Assembly: GCF_023343835.1 (NCBI RefSeq)
Contig: NC_064437.1
Span: forward strand, 20,331,501-20,395,500
DNA length: 64,000 bases
Direction: 5' to 3'
DNA from: Lagopus muta
Lineage: Eukaryota > Chordata > Aves > Galliformes > Phasianidae
Made by a program: the position numbers and the translations under genes. The notes below the pieces were generated by a model, which made no database searches, was not told where the DNA came from, and saw only the letters and a list, made by a program, of their open reading frames with translations. Each line of letters begins with the position of its first letter. The stretch's first letter is position 1. Below, one piece after another: positions 36,180-48,162 of the stretch.

Positions 36180-36870
36180 AGTTTTTTTCATCATTTCCAG
36201 CACGAAGTTCTGGATTACAGCAACTCTTCTTATTTTACACTGTCTCAAGGTACCATTGAGCTGCTATTGAATATTTGGCTGCAAGATAGTCCCACTACAA
36301 GGGTAGTTTGTGTGACTGGAGCTGCAGGAGCAATTTGTGCCAAGATTCAGTATGATGCTGATAAAGTTTTATTGCTGTAATCCTTGTATTGCAAGTTTTC
36401 AAAAGATTATCAAAGGCTTCGATCACTGGTGAAGAAGAATCTGAAGAAGCTATTCTTTCACACGTAATGGAATTCTCCTCTCCCAGGTGACCATGGCATT
36501 TCTCTTCTGAAATCCGTTATTACGTGACACTTGGATAATGAAGTGATGATCTGGCTAAACTGCAGACTACCTTGTCTTTTACCATTTCCTCAGATCCTTT
36601 ACAGAATGCACTACAACCTATTTTAGGACTTTTGGACAGGAGCCAGCTCTTCACTTTGTCAACTGCTCTGTCCTACAGGCTTTGGTCGCACAAACTCCTG
36701 CTGCTCTAGTGGTCCCAAAAAAGGGCAAGCTGTTATCTGCCAAGATCCTTTACCTATCTTTGCTAATACTCAGAAAACATTGTCAGTCAGGCTCCTCTGG
36801 AATAGGGCAGAAGCACAGGCTTTCTCTTCTAAAACTCTGCTGAGCAAGCGTTTATTTTTACGAAAATCCT
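36180..36870 (+). pseudogene. Possible unidentified pseudogene or lost exons
   Basis: Several adjoining pieces read like protein but in different frames. At 36201-36380, after an acceptor-like TTTCATCATTTCCAG, the frame gives HEVLDYSNSSYFTLSQ and on to a TAA. About 36390-36490 is open in another frame (LVLQVFKRLSKASITGEEES). About 36570-36850 is open for some 90 codons (QEPALHFVNCSVLQALVAQ and on). The residue mix looks like a helical-repeat protein, but I could not identify it. It could also be chance. Confidence 0.22.
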
Positions 36871-37984
36871 CATTCAAATTCAATTCAAAAAATCAGTATG
36901 TGTGTAGTGCTCTTACCATTTATATACATGCAGGGGTAGTGACATTCTTCACTAGATACTGAATGAGAAATTAAATGTAATGGTGAGGAGTTCCTTGGTT
37001 CAAATTTTCTTTTGCCTTCAAAAATATGAAAAAAATAATCACAAGTTCAAAAATAAGTTTCATTTTTAAGTTGAAAAATAGTTATCAGCGTTTGGAGCCT
37101 GCTCGATACACTTACATTGTTTCCAACCTTTGCTTTTTTATTTTAGAATGAATTTTATTTAATTGAGATTGTGTTCTAAGTATGAAGTATCTTGCAACTT
37201 AGCATAATACACTAAGAATTGACAGCAATTAAAATTGGATTTATGATCTGCTTTAGAAAGCATGCTCAGTGTGATGTTAAGCTGGATTTAAAAGATAGGA
37301 AAAATATCAGTTATCTGTTTAAATGTTCATCATGGTTGGATCTCACTCCCTACGGAAAAAAAAAAAGCCCCTCCAATGCTATTATTCTGCAGGAGTGGAA
37401 CACAGGATAGCTTTTAATTCATGCTTGCTTATTAGTTTCAAAAGAAAATAAGGATTTGGAGTTGACATATCATTTACCTAGTAAGAGAAAAAAACAGATG
37501 AGATTTCTCCATAAATACTTTATTAGAAGTGTTTTATAGTAAGTATTGTAGTTGTGAATAAAGTTTTTGATAGGTGTTTTTTTTCCCCTTGGATATTTTT
37601 TTGTAATCTCTAGTCATTTGATACAGACCTGTAACATGTACACTGAATAAAGGAGTAGAATGGCTCCAGAAATAACACTTTGTTTTCAAAATATCTGTGT
37701 TAATTTTTTTTTTTTTTTAATCAACGTGGGAAAACCCTCCTACCCATAGAAATACCTAAGGCCACACATGAAATTTTAGGTGAAGGAAGAATTGCATTCT
37801 GTAATGTTATGAAAGGGAAGTATGAAAAATACGCAGCTGTGTTATTTCCGTTTAATGTTTTTTGTAAATAATTTGAGTGGAATGTAATTCTGATGACCTG
37901 AAAAATAACCACCATGCTCACCTTCAGGAAGCACAAGAAGGAGAATCTGGGGAACTCAGCAGCTGGTTGGCTTCACCTTTGCAC

Positions 37985-38208
37985 CTCTGAAAGCTGTGGA
38001 GCAAATCATCCCAAAGTTGTTTCCAGGGAGAGCAAGCCATCAGCTGGGAACAACCAACACTGAATTCACCAAAGTCAAATTGTGCCTTGACTATCCAGGT
38101 AGCTTTTGTGGTGAGATGACTGGTTTTGTGCCAGGGAAAGCAGTAGATATTGTATAACTTGACTTCTGAAAGATGATCAGCACTGTCTCCTCTAGGATCT
38201 TAGTAGCC
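37985..38208 (+). mobile_element. CR1 internal fragment (reverse-transcriptase region)
   Basis: Phrases such as 'CCAAAGTCAAATTGTGCCTTG', 'GAGATGACTGG' and 'AAAGCAGTAGATATTGTATA' follow the part of CR1 ORF2 before the catalytic reverse-transcriptase motif. The frame is broken. Both ends are missing, which is unusual for CR1 because most copies keep the 3' end, so later deletion or divergence removed it. Confidence 0.6.
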
Positions 38209-41200
38209 TTATTCATGAGATGTGGACTGTTTTTTGTTTTTTTTTTTTTATTATAAGCATGCCTTCGTGGGCTGAATAGAACAGTGAGTTTCCCATATGC
38301 TCTGAGCTTTTACCTTCTTTTGGATTTTAATTCTATATATAATCTCTGTTATTCGCAGAGGTGCAAATAAAACACAGTTATAGAAGGAAAATTATCAAAC
38401 ATTGTGAAAAAGGTCAAATGTTTCAAGTTTTAAACTCCTCAGTTCAGCTCATCTTGTTAGTGGAGATGCATAAAACCTGCTCACTTGCTCCCCCACCCCT
38501 CCCTGCTCACCAGATGATTGTCACAGCTTGCACTGTGGCACAGAGAAGCTTCTGGGAGGTGGGCTTCCTTGGTGCAGCAGCTGTGCTTTGCTGAATAAAG
38601 AGGCAGCCCCGGGGGATAGGAAAGTGTGTGGAACTTGGAGCTTTGGTTTCTGCATTCTGTGTTAAACTTGCTGCTGACAGTGTTGCTCGTTTTACATTAA
38701 GGAATGCTTTTAAGTGTTTAGTGAGGCCAGAGCTTCTGTGTAGTGATAGTTTTGAAGTGACAAGGGTGACCACTCCCCTTGAACACCAACGATGAAACTA
38801 GCTTCAGTGGAAGGAAAAAAAAACCCTTATTTTTATCAATCAAATTATTAGCACACACTTTGCTAACATACAGTTTGTGTTGGCACATCAGAGGAAAATG
38901 TCCTTACATATCTCCTGAGATAATTAATAAGGGCTTTATAATCAGGCCATTAACTTGGTGCCTAACGCAAACTAAAATTCTAGTTGCTGAGCTCATATAC
39001 ATTCTTACTGATGCTTGACAGCAAGATCGAGGGAGTTCTGAGTTCAATATGGTTTTATATATGATTAGCTTTGGCTGTTTAAAGGACATCGATATGGAAA
39101 GGAAAAAATAAGCTACTTCAGGATTTTTCTGGGCATGTTTGAAAGGACCAGTCTCTTAGCTGTGTTTGAGAAAATATTGCAAGCTTGATGCCTTATTTTT
39201 CTTGCTTGCTATGATTTCACTATTTGCTAAATAGAAAAAAAAAATAGAATAAACTGCATTCAGATATATTTAGGTTAAGTCCTGTTATTTCATCCATGCT
39301 ACCTGGCCATGGCATCTTAAGCTCCTTATGTTGCCTGACCTGCATATTGATGAAGAAATGACTCTTAGGCAGAGGAAGGAGCAGTGCAACCAATGGCCTC
39401 TTTCCAGGAGGTTGGGTTGTCAGTGTGGGAACATCCTTCTCCTGTTGCTGTGTGAACTTGTGCGTGCCCTGGCTGGCTAGCTGACAAGTAGAACAGGCAG
39501 GAGGGCTGCACATCTTCCTTTGAATCAAGTGTCAGGGGTGGTTAGGAGATAATGACTTGCCAGCACTTAATGTCCCTTGTATTGTTTGGAGAAAAGCAGA
39601 GCGCAGGTTACCAGCATTTCTTTTTTTTTTTTTTCTTCCTTTTCTAACTGGTCTGTCCTTCTCCCCATGCTACTGGGAGGGTTTGCACAGAGTTGCCCTT
39701 TATGCCTCCCTCTACTCACCCCAGCCAAGCACCAAGTGGCTTTGCTGCAGTAAGTGGCTGTAGGGCAGAGGGTAGGACTGCCTGTCTGCCCTGCCTCCAT
39801 CTGACTGTGGAGCTGCTGATCATCTCTGTGCCCTTGGTCGACTTTAAGTCCAGCTGAGGCAGAACAGACTTCTCTGGTCCTTAGCCCTGGTAATGTTGTT
39901 CATGAATTCCAAGTACAGAGGCTTTAATAGCTTTGCAGTACTATGAGGTACAAACACAATGTCTGTTGCCCTGCAGAATCCCTGACAGCAATACCCGTTC
40001 TGGGAATTGTAATTGAGGTCCTGTAGCAGTAGCAAGTTTCTGGATCATGTCATGCCAGGGTAATAGACTGATTCTGCAGCCCAAAGGGAGTGAGCTCTGG
40101 AGGAAGGGGTTCCAGATGGCTGAACATGGTTCATTTGGCTCAGTTTGTTGGAATTGCAGCTAACAAATGACTGAACTCTACTTTAATAAAGCTTTGTGGC
40201 TAGCAGAACAAAGGAGCTGAGGAGAGCATAAGGTATGACAAGACAATTGCGAAAGGCTACTTAGGTGCTTATAGTCCCCATGAGTAATTGCTTGTTTTGC
40301 TGTGTCTGGAGGTATATCACTTTACACATTTATCAGGTGCTTAGGCTTCAAATAAGGAAATCAGATATAAGGTTCAAATATGTTCTTTTGCTAGTGGGAA
40401 GTTCTTTAAAAATGCAGTTAAAAGAATCTGTGTATATGTATTCAGATTTCAAATAATCACTGTATCCCTCAGGTTGATTGACTGATCTTCATTTTCTCTT
40501 TGAAAATGGAGACCAAACATGCAATTTAAAAAGTTCTGCTTTTCTTGCAGGTCTTGATTCTGCAATGCTTGCAGGGAACAGTATTTACTTGAATGAATAG
40601 TACCATTGTACTTATTTGCAGGAATAATTGCTCTTTGGTTTTAGTAAGGGTGACAAAGTTGAGCTTTAATTTGCCACAGTGAGGACATGTGCTAGTGATT
40701 TTCTCTTTACTACAAACTAAACAAAGAGCACTGAAGTGTACAGACAGATTAAGATTTTTTCTGTGTTGGTATCTTCTATTTGGTTCTGTGGTATTAAGAA
40801 AAGTTCTTAGGACAGCACTTCCCTCATATGAGAGTATTTGTCTAGACAAGTTAAAACAGGGATGTACTTCTTTCTCTTTTCATTTAAAGAAGCAGACTGC
40901 AATGTCTAGGAAGTTTCTGATGCTTGAAACTTAGGGGGCAAAAAGCAAATAACTAATTACAGATTTGAAAGAAAAATGTTGATAAAATTTAGAATGAAGC
41001 TTTTGAAGGGATAGTGAATTGAAAGAAGCTTTTGAAGGAATAGTGAAATCTGGATTTTTCATTGAGATTTTGCAGTGAGCATATGTATGTCTGTTGTGAT
41101 ACAGATCTACTCACATAATATTTCTCTTAGAGAAACACAGGATCCTTTTTTTCTCCTCGCTGTTGTCAAACCTCTCAGCTGTATCTGATCAATTTATTCA

Positions 41201-43339
41201 GTGGAGAGGCTGTTTCCAGGCTCTCTTTCGTCTCCATCTTACTTGAAAATATCAGGAAATTTTATTTTATTTTTTAAGTCTGTTTGTTGTAATGTGTTCT
41301 GACTGCTTACTGAAACAACTCAGAGCTATTCATAGGTGTAATTTTTCTGGAGCAGACAAATCACTGTGAAATGCTGTTTGCAATGAAGAATGGCAGGCAG
41401 GCAGATGTAAAAGTATTGAATTACCTTTGCCAATGCTTGAATAAGGTGCTTTAGTTCTATGCGGCCAGTTGCTAAATGTTGTAAAAAAGCAAATAAGTTA
41501 CTCATATTTCTATTTGTATTCATGTTCCAATTCATATTAAAATATACAAATTGTTGTTCAGGAGAGCAGAATTGAATGATGAACATCAAAACAGAATATT
41601 ATTTGCTAACATATTTTAAGTTCCTTCAGCCAGCGTACACAACTTTTTCCATTGTCTTTATGAAGAAACTTGTGTTTCTGAAGAAGTCGTGAGGTAGGAA
41701 AATGCATGGGTTTATTCACCTTGGATAAAAAGGAGTAAAGCAAAGAAATGGGATCACTGAGACTGCAAGAATTCCTATTAACATTTGAATAAGCTACAAG
41801 AAAATGAAATGTCAAGCCTTTTGCTCTCTTATGATGAGTAATGGTGGCTTTTCTTTCTAGTAGCTCAGAAATATTTGCTCTTGACTCTCTGTTTTGTAGG
41901 GGCTAGAGAGAGAATGACAGCATGTTGAACTTTATCTGGAGCTCTTGCTGTTGCATGCTCAGGTCAGAGCAAGTGCTCTTTGCAGTTTCTTTCAGCACCT
42001 GCTTCCTTGGCAAGAAGGAAATGACTAGGCCCCTACTTGAGGCAGCCAGGGGATTTCAGCTGTTCTTTGGTTATCAGTTAAGAAACGACGAGTACATCCT
42101 AAAAGTTGGACCAGAGGGAGTGCACACTTAATTCAGCCAAGTTAATATGACAAAGCTTCTAAACTGAGCTCTTTGAGGCACATTTAAAACTAGTGTCTTA
42201 CTTTGTTTTAGTAGGGGAAGAGCTTTAGCAATGGTACAGAACACAGTTTGAAATTCCACATGTCTCATTCTGCTGCCCTGATTTGGTTACAGGCAGCTAG
42301 AATCCAGGAAAGAGGAATGGAGATCATCGAGGGATGCTGAATACTAAGGCTTCAAAAAGGGTGCACAATCTTCTAGATATCAAAGTATTAAAATAAAAAT
42401 CAGTGACATTTCTAGTACGTGGCCTTTCTCATGTATTAAACTGGTTCGTGGGGATAGAGGTACATTTTCTTGTCTGTTTGCTCCCCGCCTGCTGAGACAG
42501 TGGTGTACCTGTTTTGATGTGAACATTTATTCAGCTGAACTGAAACCATCAATTCATTTTTGCAGAGGTCACCAAAAATCCATCAGGTGGTAATGACATT
42601 CAGTCACTACTGATGTGGGCTGGATGTGAGCCAGTGATCTAGAGGAGAAAGGCAGTCTAACCCATTACCAGTCCCCTGGAGACAGCCAGTCCCCCACTTT
42701 TTGCTCATCTTTCTGCTTCTGCTGCTCTCGTAGGTTAATCTTTCTTCTGTGTCTAATGTGATAATCTTTCTTTTCTCACGTATCAGCTTTTCACTTTCTT
42801 GACAGTGCGGCTGACAAACATCCTCAGCATTTTTCCTTCTGATGCATAAGGTATTAGTTAGGGCAGTGGTCAACACGGATTATTTAAATACAAAACAAAC
42901 CAAATCCTAACCACACAAAGGGAATATTTTATTATAGCCTTTCAAAGAAGGGAATAAGTTGGTAAACATTTTAAAAGTTCTTAGAATATGGACATGAAGG
43001 ACTGGTTGGGCTGTACTTGGTGAGAGAGCTCTGAGGTGATAAAACCCAAGAATTTTTCCTTACTATTTTTTTTTTTAGATGGTTCCTCCTTACTGCTATA
43101 CTGTATAAATGCATTCGAAAGAGAACTTCTAAGAAAAGTTGCAATGGAGCTATAAACTAACATGTTACATAAAAATGTATTCATCCTGGAAAAGGGTTTG
43201 CAGCCATCCTGAAAGTACTTTGTTGCTGCTGGAGTGTCCCTAGTTAGGGGAAAAAAGAATCCTGTGACAAATTATAATGTGCAGGATTTGCTGTGAGTAT
43301 TTTGAAAGTGGTTTGTGTTCTAAGATGCTTCTCCATAAC
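38209..43339. other. Intergenic DNA, no gene seen
   Basis: AT-rich unique sequence with small poly-T/poly-A runs and an imperfect 29-base-period duplication at 40996-41047. Open frames on either strand are at most 107 codons and not recognised. Confidence 0.55.
40996..41047. repeat. Imperfect tandem duplication, 29-base period
   Basis: GAAGCTTTTGAAGG-ATAGTGAA occurs at 40996-41018 and again from 41025, with one mismatch, separated by six bases. Confidence 0.85.
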
Positions 43340-44110
43340 AACGCAGTCTATTTTTAAATGCGTTATCAACATTTAAAAATAAAGCTTTGTTATTTGAATT
43401 AATTAATTTTGTTGAGGTCAACTCGGTTTTAAATGGATACTTTGACCTTAATCATGCATTACTCCAATGAGCTGAGAGCTATAATAGCAACATCTACCCC
43501 AGTGTCCTGGGCAACTTTCCACCCTCCCTCCCCTCACTCCCCTTCCAAGTGAAAGAAGTCAGGGCCTACTGTTTCTGTTTAACAGAAATTGTTTTAAATT
43601 AGTCTGGAGGTGTGGTTACTCCTCTAATCCAATGCTTGTAAACATGCGATCCTGCCAACAGAACAGCGTAGGGTATTTTAAGCTGATACGGGGTGGATCT
43701 ATGCCAATAATCATTTTGCTGGAATGCCTGTTTTTCTCTGTCATGCCTCGCTTTGTACAGCTTCAGCTATGCAATAATCCCCAAAATAATTGTGAGCTTC
43801 TGTGAAGAAGTTGGAAATTTTGAAAATTATACTGCAGCAAACACAGCAAGCCTTCTATCACTGTGCAAGCAGCCTGTAGTTGGGAATTCCCTTTCATTTG
43901 CATACATGAAATGTGCAATTACTGTAAATGAGTTGGAGCAAAGCTAATATTGTCACCGTTTCCCTTTTGCATTTGATTACATCTTGTATCTTTTCAGGAA
44001 CTGTTTGCACTTATCTGCAGAGCTTTAAATACTGCCTTAGTGAATAAACATTTTATTTCAGTAAACAATCCCCAGAAATAGATTTTTACCGCAAGCAGTT
44101 TGTTTTTAAT
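43340..44110. promoter_or_regulatory. Candidate conserved non-coding element
   Basis: A repeat-free block dense in homeobox-, POU- and nuclear-receptor-like motifs: a perfect octamer ATTTGCAT (43896-43903), TAATCCCC (OTX/CRX type) near 43776, AATTAATTAATT near 43399, and TGACCTTAA near 43442. Composition is even and simple repeats are few. Conservation itself cannot be seen from one genome. Confidence 0.3.
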
Positions 44111-46659
44111 AACACATGCTGGCTCTTGGAGTTAGATTCCTAAAGGAACTGTAAAATGCATTGCTGTCCCAGCATCTAACTTCCCTTCTTTGTCAGCCTC
44201 TGACAGATGTGCTGGGTTCTCCATAGTTACAGGTCAGCTTTTGTTTATTAAAAGCAAAACCAAAGCAAATCAAAACAAAACAAAAAAGAGGAAAAAAGAA
44301 AAGGAGTGCACATATACCAAGGTAGGTTTTTAAATTGTAAGTTGATCATTTAGGATCCCAAGTAATTTTTTTCAAGTTAAAAACAAGCTGATCTTTAGGC
44401 TAGTCCTTTGTAATTCCAGGTGTGGTACAAAGTCAGCATTTTAATTCTTTGTGGCACCATTTCCGTGAAAGGGCAGTTCTTGCTGCCATTTTGAGCTTGC
44501 CTGTATTTCTTATGAACCTCAAGCCTGAGAGATCGAATTTGGTTTGTTTCTCTTAGTAGTGGTCTGTGACAACATATTCTATGAGCAAGTCATTTTGCTG
44601 ATTTGTCTGGGGCATGTGGGTGCTGGCATGGGGGTAATGCTGTGGGGATGGCACATAGCAGAAGCGCGCTGAGCAGGAAGAGGGAGCCTCCATGCTACAG
44701 GAACATGAGCCCACAGCCCAGGTCAAGTCGAGGTGATGAGAAAGGGTATCCCTATAGCACAGTGTGCTCTGAGTCGTGCCATGGGCTTTGAGCCACAGGA
44801 AGGCTGGGCAGAAGCTAGGGACTTCTGGCAAATGCAGAGTGTAGTGAGGGTATCTCAGACCTCAGCCCAGAGCTTTGAACATTGGCCTCTCTTACCAAAA
44901 CTGCCTTTGGGTTTGCAGGTAGTCTTGCAGCAAGAAATCTTAGATTTTATGTTTGAGAGCTGAACAAGGTAGACTAATGATCATAACATTTTTAAAATTT
45001 TTTTTCCTCAGCTCTGTTCGTTTTGTCAGAAACACATTTGATTCAATGATATATTGCATTTAAATCTGGTACGTGGCCAACAACTAGGAGCAACAAGGAG
45101 TCTGAGAGCGTGGAGAGAGTTTCGGGATTGGGCTACTCTGTCAAATGTTACATCACTGTACTTGTAACAGATGAATGTGCTCCATTAATATTTTGATTTT
45201 TTCCTTGATTTCTGGTTGTTGTTTTTTTTGTTTGTTTGTTTTTTGTTGTTTTTTTGTTTGTTTGTTTTTTGTTTTTGTAGCATTCCATGTCTAATGTTTG
45301 CTACACATTTACAATAGATTATATTCTGAGTTCCTTTAAAATAATGTAAAACAAACATGATTTGCCTGGAAGATGTGTCAATATATTCAAATCAGGGTCT
45401 ACAGCAGAAAGCTCCCCTACAGCTTCTGTTCTTTTACATGCATGTGCTTGGAAAATACTTGTGCCTGTCATTAGTCTTGTCTCACAAATTTCAGCCATGA
45501 GATTTTTGTGAACGAAGGGGAAAAAAATCAATTCTTGTGGATTCATAGTGCTTGTATATGAGGATTAGGCTAATACAGATTCACAAGGAAAAATCAATAC
45601 AGATTTGAGAAATCCCTTCTGCTAACGATAGAACTGATTGTGCAGTTCACAGCCTTAATTATGTATCTTCTTTATGAGACAATGGTAATATCTCTTCACA
45701 TGCAAGTTAAATTTAACCTTCCTCGTATACTTTTTTTTTCCTCACTGGGAAAATGTAAGAGAAGTACTAAATATTATTTACCTGGTCAAGAAGTACTGAG
45801 AATGACAGGCTATTTTATAATTTGCTCAAAATCGTCATCATAAAGAATGGATTCACTTCCCCAATTTCCTGTCCTCCAAAATAAAAAATGTAGAGTATTT
45901 CCATAGCAGTGCTGTGTACAGAAATTGTGGTGTTAGGCAGAGGTTTATGGTGATTAGAAAACTTATAATTCAGAGTTTATGCTTTTATGAAGTAATAATG
46001 CAGAGATGTTGTGATTTAAGGGTAATAAACACTTCTCAAGGGGAACGAAGGACCCATTTCTTCCAAAGGGTTTCATGTGAAGTCACCCACCTCATCCTGA
46101 TGGTTACTGAAGAGCTGAAATGCACCACCAGAGGTTTTTTGTGGCTGCTGCACAATTACAAAGTGGTTTTCCAGGATGGGTTTCTCTGAAGGCATGTAGG
46201 ATGCAAGTGTGGTGCACATCCCAGTTGAATTTATGGTCCCCATAAGGTATACTGGTGGTAGGAACAGATGGGGCAGACCTTGCAAGCTCTTACACTGCCT
46301 GCTGCCACTCATTTCGAGGTTTTGAGACATCTTAACCCAGCTGGTATTCAGCAGATTTCCTTCTTCCTGGTTCTAAGCAAATAAGCTAACCTGAATGCCA
46401 CTGAATGTTCTGTTGGAGGTCAAATAATATATTAATTTCTACATGCCCACCCTTTCCATCTCTCTCATTTTTACATCTCTCTCATTGTTCTGTCTCTCTC
46501 ATCCACCTGCCATGGTAATAATTACATCATTTTTGCAATGGTGTGTGGCTCTGCATGAGAGACAAGTTCTTCCTGTGCTCTCCAGCAAGAATAATGATGC
46601 TCACAGAATAAGCTGTGAATAAGAGAGATTTTTAAAAAATAAATAAGTCATAAACTCTA
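44111..46659. other. Intergenic DNA with a T/G-rich simple repeat
   Basis: Includes an A-rich CAAAA-type stretch at 44256-44302, a GC-richer 300 bp around 44600-44900 without recognisable coding, a TTTG repeat at 45215-45278, and three copies of TCTCTCTCAT in 46459-46505. Confidence 0.55.
45215..45278. repeat. (TTTG)n-type simple repeat
   Basis: Runs of T broken by single G, giving GTTT units. Similar shorter tracts lie at 48632-48664 and 55165-55184. Confidence 0.85.
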
Positions 46660-46912
46660 GAATGGCCTGGATTGAAAAGGATCTCAAAGATCATCCAGTT
46701 TCAACCCCCTGCTACATGCAGGGTTGCCAGCCAGTAGCCACATCCAGCCTGGCCTTGAATGCCTTCAGGTATGGGGCATCCACAACCTTTCTGGGCAAAC
46801 TGTTCCAGTGTCACCATCCTCTGAGTGCATTACTTCCTCCTAATAGCCAACCTAAGTCTCCTCTGTCTTAGTTTAAAACCATTTCCCCTTGCTCTGTCAA
46901 TATCAACCCATG
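46660..46912 (-). mobile_element. CR1 3' end fragment
   Basis: The inverse of the CR1 3' end: 'AGAATGGCCTGGATTGAAAA', 'CCATCCAGCCTGGCC'-type sequence and 'GGGGCATCCACAACC'. It is 5'-truncated, with a small internal deletion compared with the usual pattern. An A/ATA-rich tract (46913-46946) touches its truncated end. Confidence 0.92.
46750..46758 (-). promoter_or_regulatory. NR5A-type site inside a CR1 element
   Basis: TGGCCTTGA, which on the - strand is TCAAGGCCA, a full match to the NR5A consensus YCAAGGYCR. It lies within the CR1 3' end and so would be carried by many CR1 copies. Confidence 0.3.
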
Positions 46913-46946
46913 AAAAAAAATAAAAATAATAATAATAATAAAAAAT
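46913..46946. repeat. A-rich/(AAT)n simple repeat
   Basis: Poly-A followed by AATAATAAT units, directly beside the truncated end of the CR1 copy. Confidence 0.85.
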
Positions 46947-47337
46947 TTCGTTTTGGTGCACCTGGAAAGGATAGAAGTTTTACTTGGTACTTTGAGGAGC
47001 AAATAGGGCTCCCATCTAGCACACTTTAAAGAAACAGACTTTGCCAATTATCAGTAGCATTTTTTATTTGTGTATTTTTATTTATTTATTTATTTTTAAT
47101 TTAAATGAAGAAAAATACCTGGGTAAAGAAATGCTTGGCTTGATTTGACTGATGTGTTGCTGAGCTGGAGACACATCCATTCTCTTGCTTTGATTCTTCT
47201 GGGATAATGCAGCACATGGTGGTTATTGCTGGATTAAAAAGCAAGGCCCCATTTTAATTCCAGCTGTGATCATGTGACTTTTTGTGAGCTGCAAACACTG
47301 ATGAGGGGTGGATTTAGAATATGGGATTTGAATTTTA

Positions 47338-47346
47338 TGACCTTGA
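47338..47346 (-). promoter_or_regulatory. NR5A/ERR-type half-site
   Basis: TGACCTTGA on +, TCAAGGTCA on -, a perfect extended half-site for NR5A and ERR receptors. It lies 580 bases from the CR1-borne site at 46750 and, if the synteny is right, within the region next to NR5A2. Confidence 0.35.
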
Positions 47347-48136
47347 TATTCTCTTAAAAGGGAGCTTTAGATTGTCAGTTCTTTAGATTGCTTCAGTTTT
47401 CTGGATTTGTAATGTTAATGGCAGTTGGGCACAGCTGGTGTTGGTTAGGATCATCTTCTTGAAGGATACTATACCATGTGGCTGCAGAACAGAAAGAAAT
47501 GTAATTTGTTAGGTGTTTAGAGCAGCTGAAATTCAACCAATTAGACCTGAAACTGTCATTTTGAGATGTATTGTGTTTATAACATAGATTGTGTGAAAGA
47601 TGATTTAGCTCATGATTAAGAACTGAAATGAGGGGGGAAATCCTAGAGATGACAGTAATTGAGATCAGATGGGAAAATACTGTCTAAGTGGAAGAAATGT
47701 AGCTCTCTACAGGCTTTTCAAGATTGTAGTTTGAGTTTGTCTTGTATCTGCCATGGAATGGCCAAAGTATTAAGGTTTGGAGGGAGCTTTGTTCTTCACA
47801 GTGTTATGCTGAAATCACAGCAGGGAATTTTCTAGAGAAAATAAAGTTCACAAATAGAAACATTTGTGCACTCTCAAACATCCTAAGCACTGCATGGTAG
47901 AATACATTAAATCTCTCAACTTTATGAATGCTTCTAAGTACTTTTACCATTTCCTTCCTACACCTTTCAAACGTAAGTATGTCACCTCCAGTATTTTTCC
48001 CATCTTTTCTTGAAAATTTTTGTCTGGTGAATAGTTAGAATCTTTGCCTGTTCACCACAGTTAAGTTTTCTCCAAAAAAGGTAACTAACTGATTTTTCAA
48101 AGCACGATCTGCTGCTTCTATTTGTACAAGCAATAT

Positions 48137-48162
48137 TCTCTCTCTCTCTCTCCCTCCCTCCC
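48137..48162. repeat. (TC)n / (CCCT)n simple repeat
   Basis: About eight TC units passing into CCCTCCCTCCC. Polypyrimidine mirror-like tracts of this type can form triplex DNA. Confidence 0.85.

Larger units (their letters stand above)
29001..37980. other. Repeat-free intergenic block
   Basis: Nearly 9 kb without a CR1. Parts of it (about 29040-29420, 30040-31200, 33230-33480) have the even composition and dense motif look of conserved non-coding DNA. It contains a DR3 element (30673), a CTCF-like site (33441) and a possible broken pseudogene (36180-36870). No complete gene was recognised. Confidence 0.5.
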
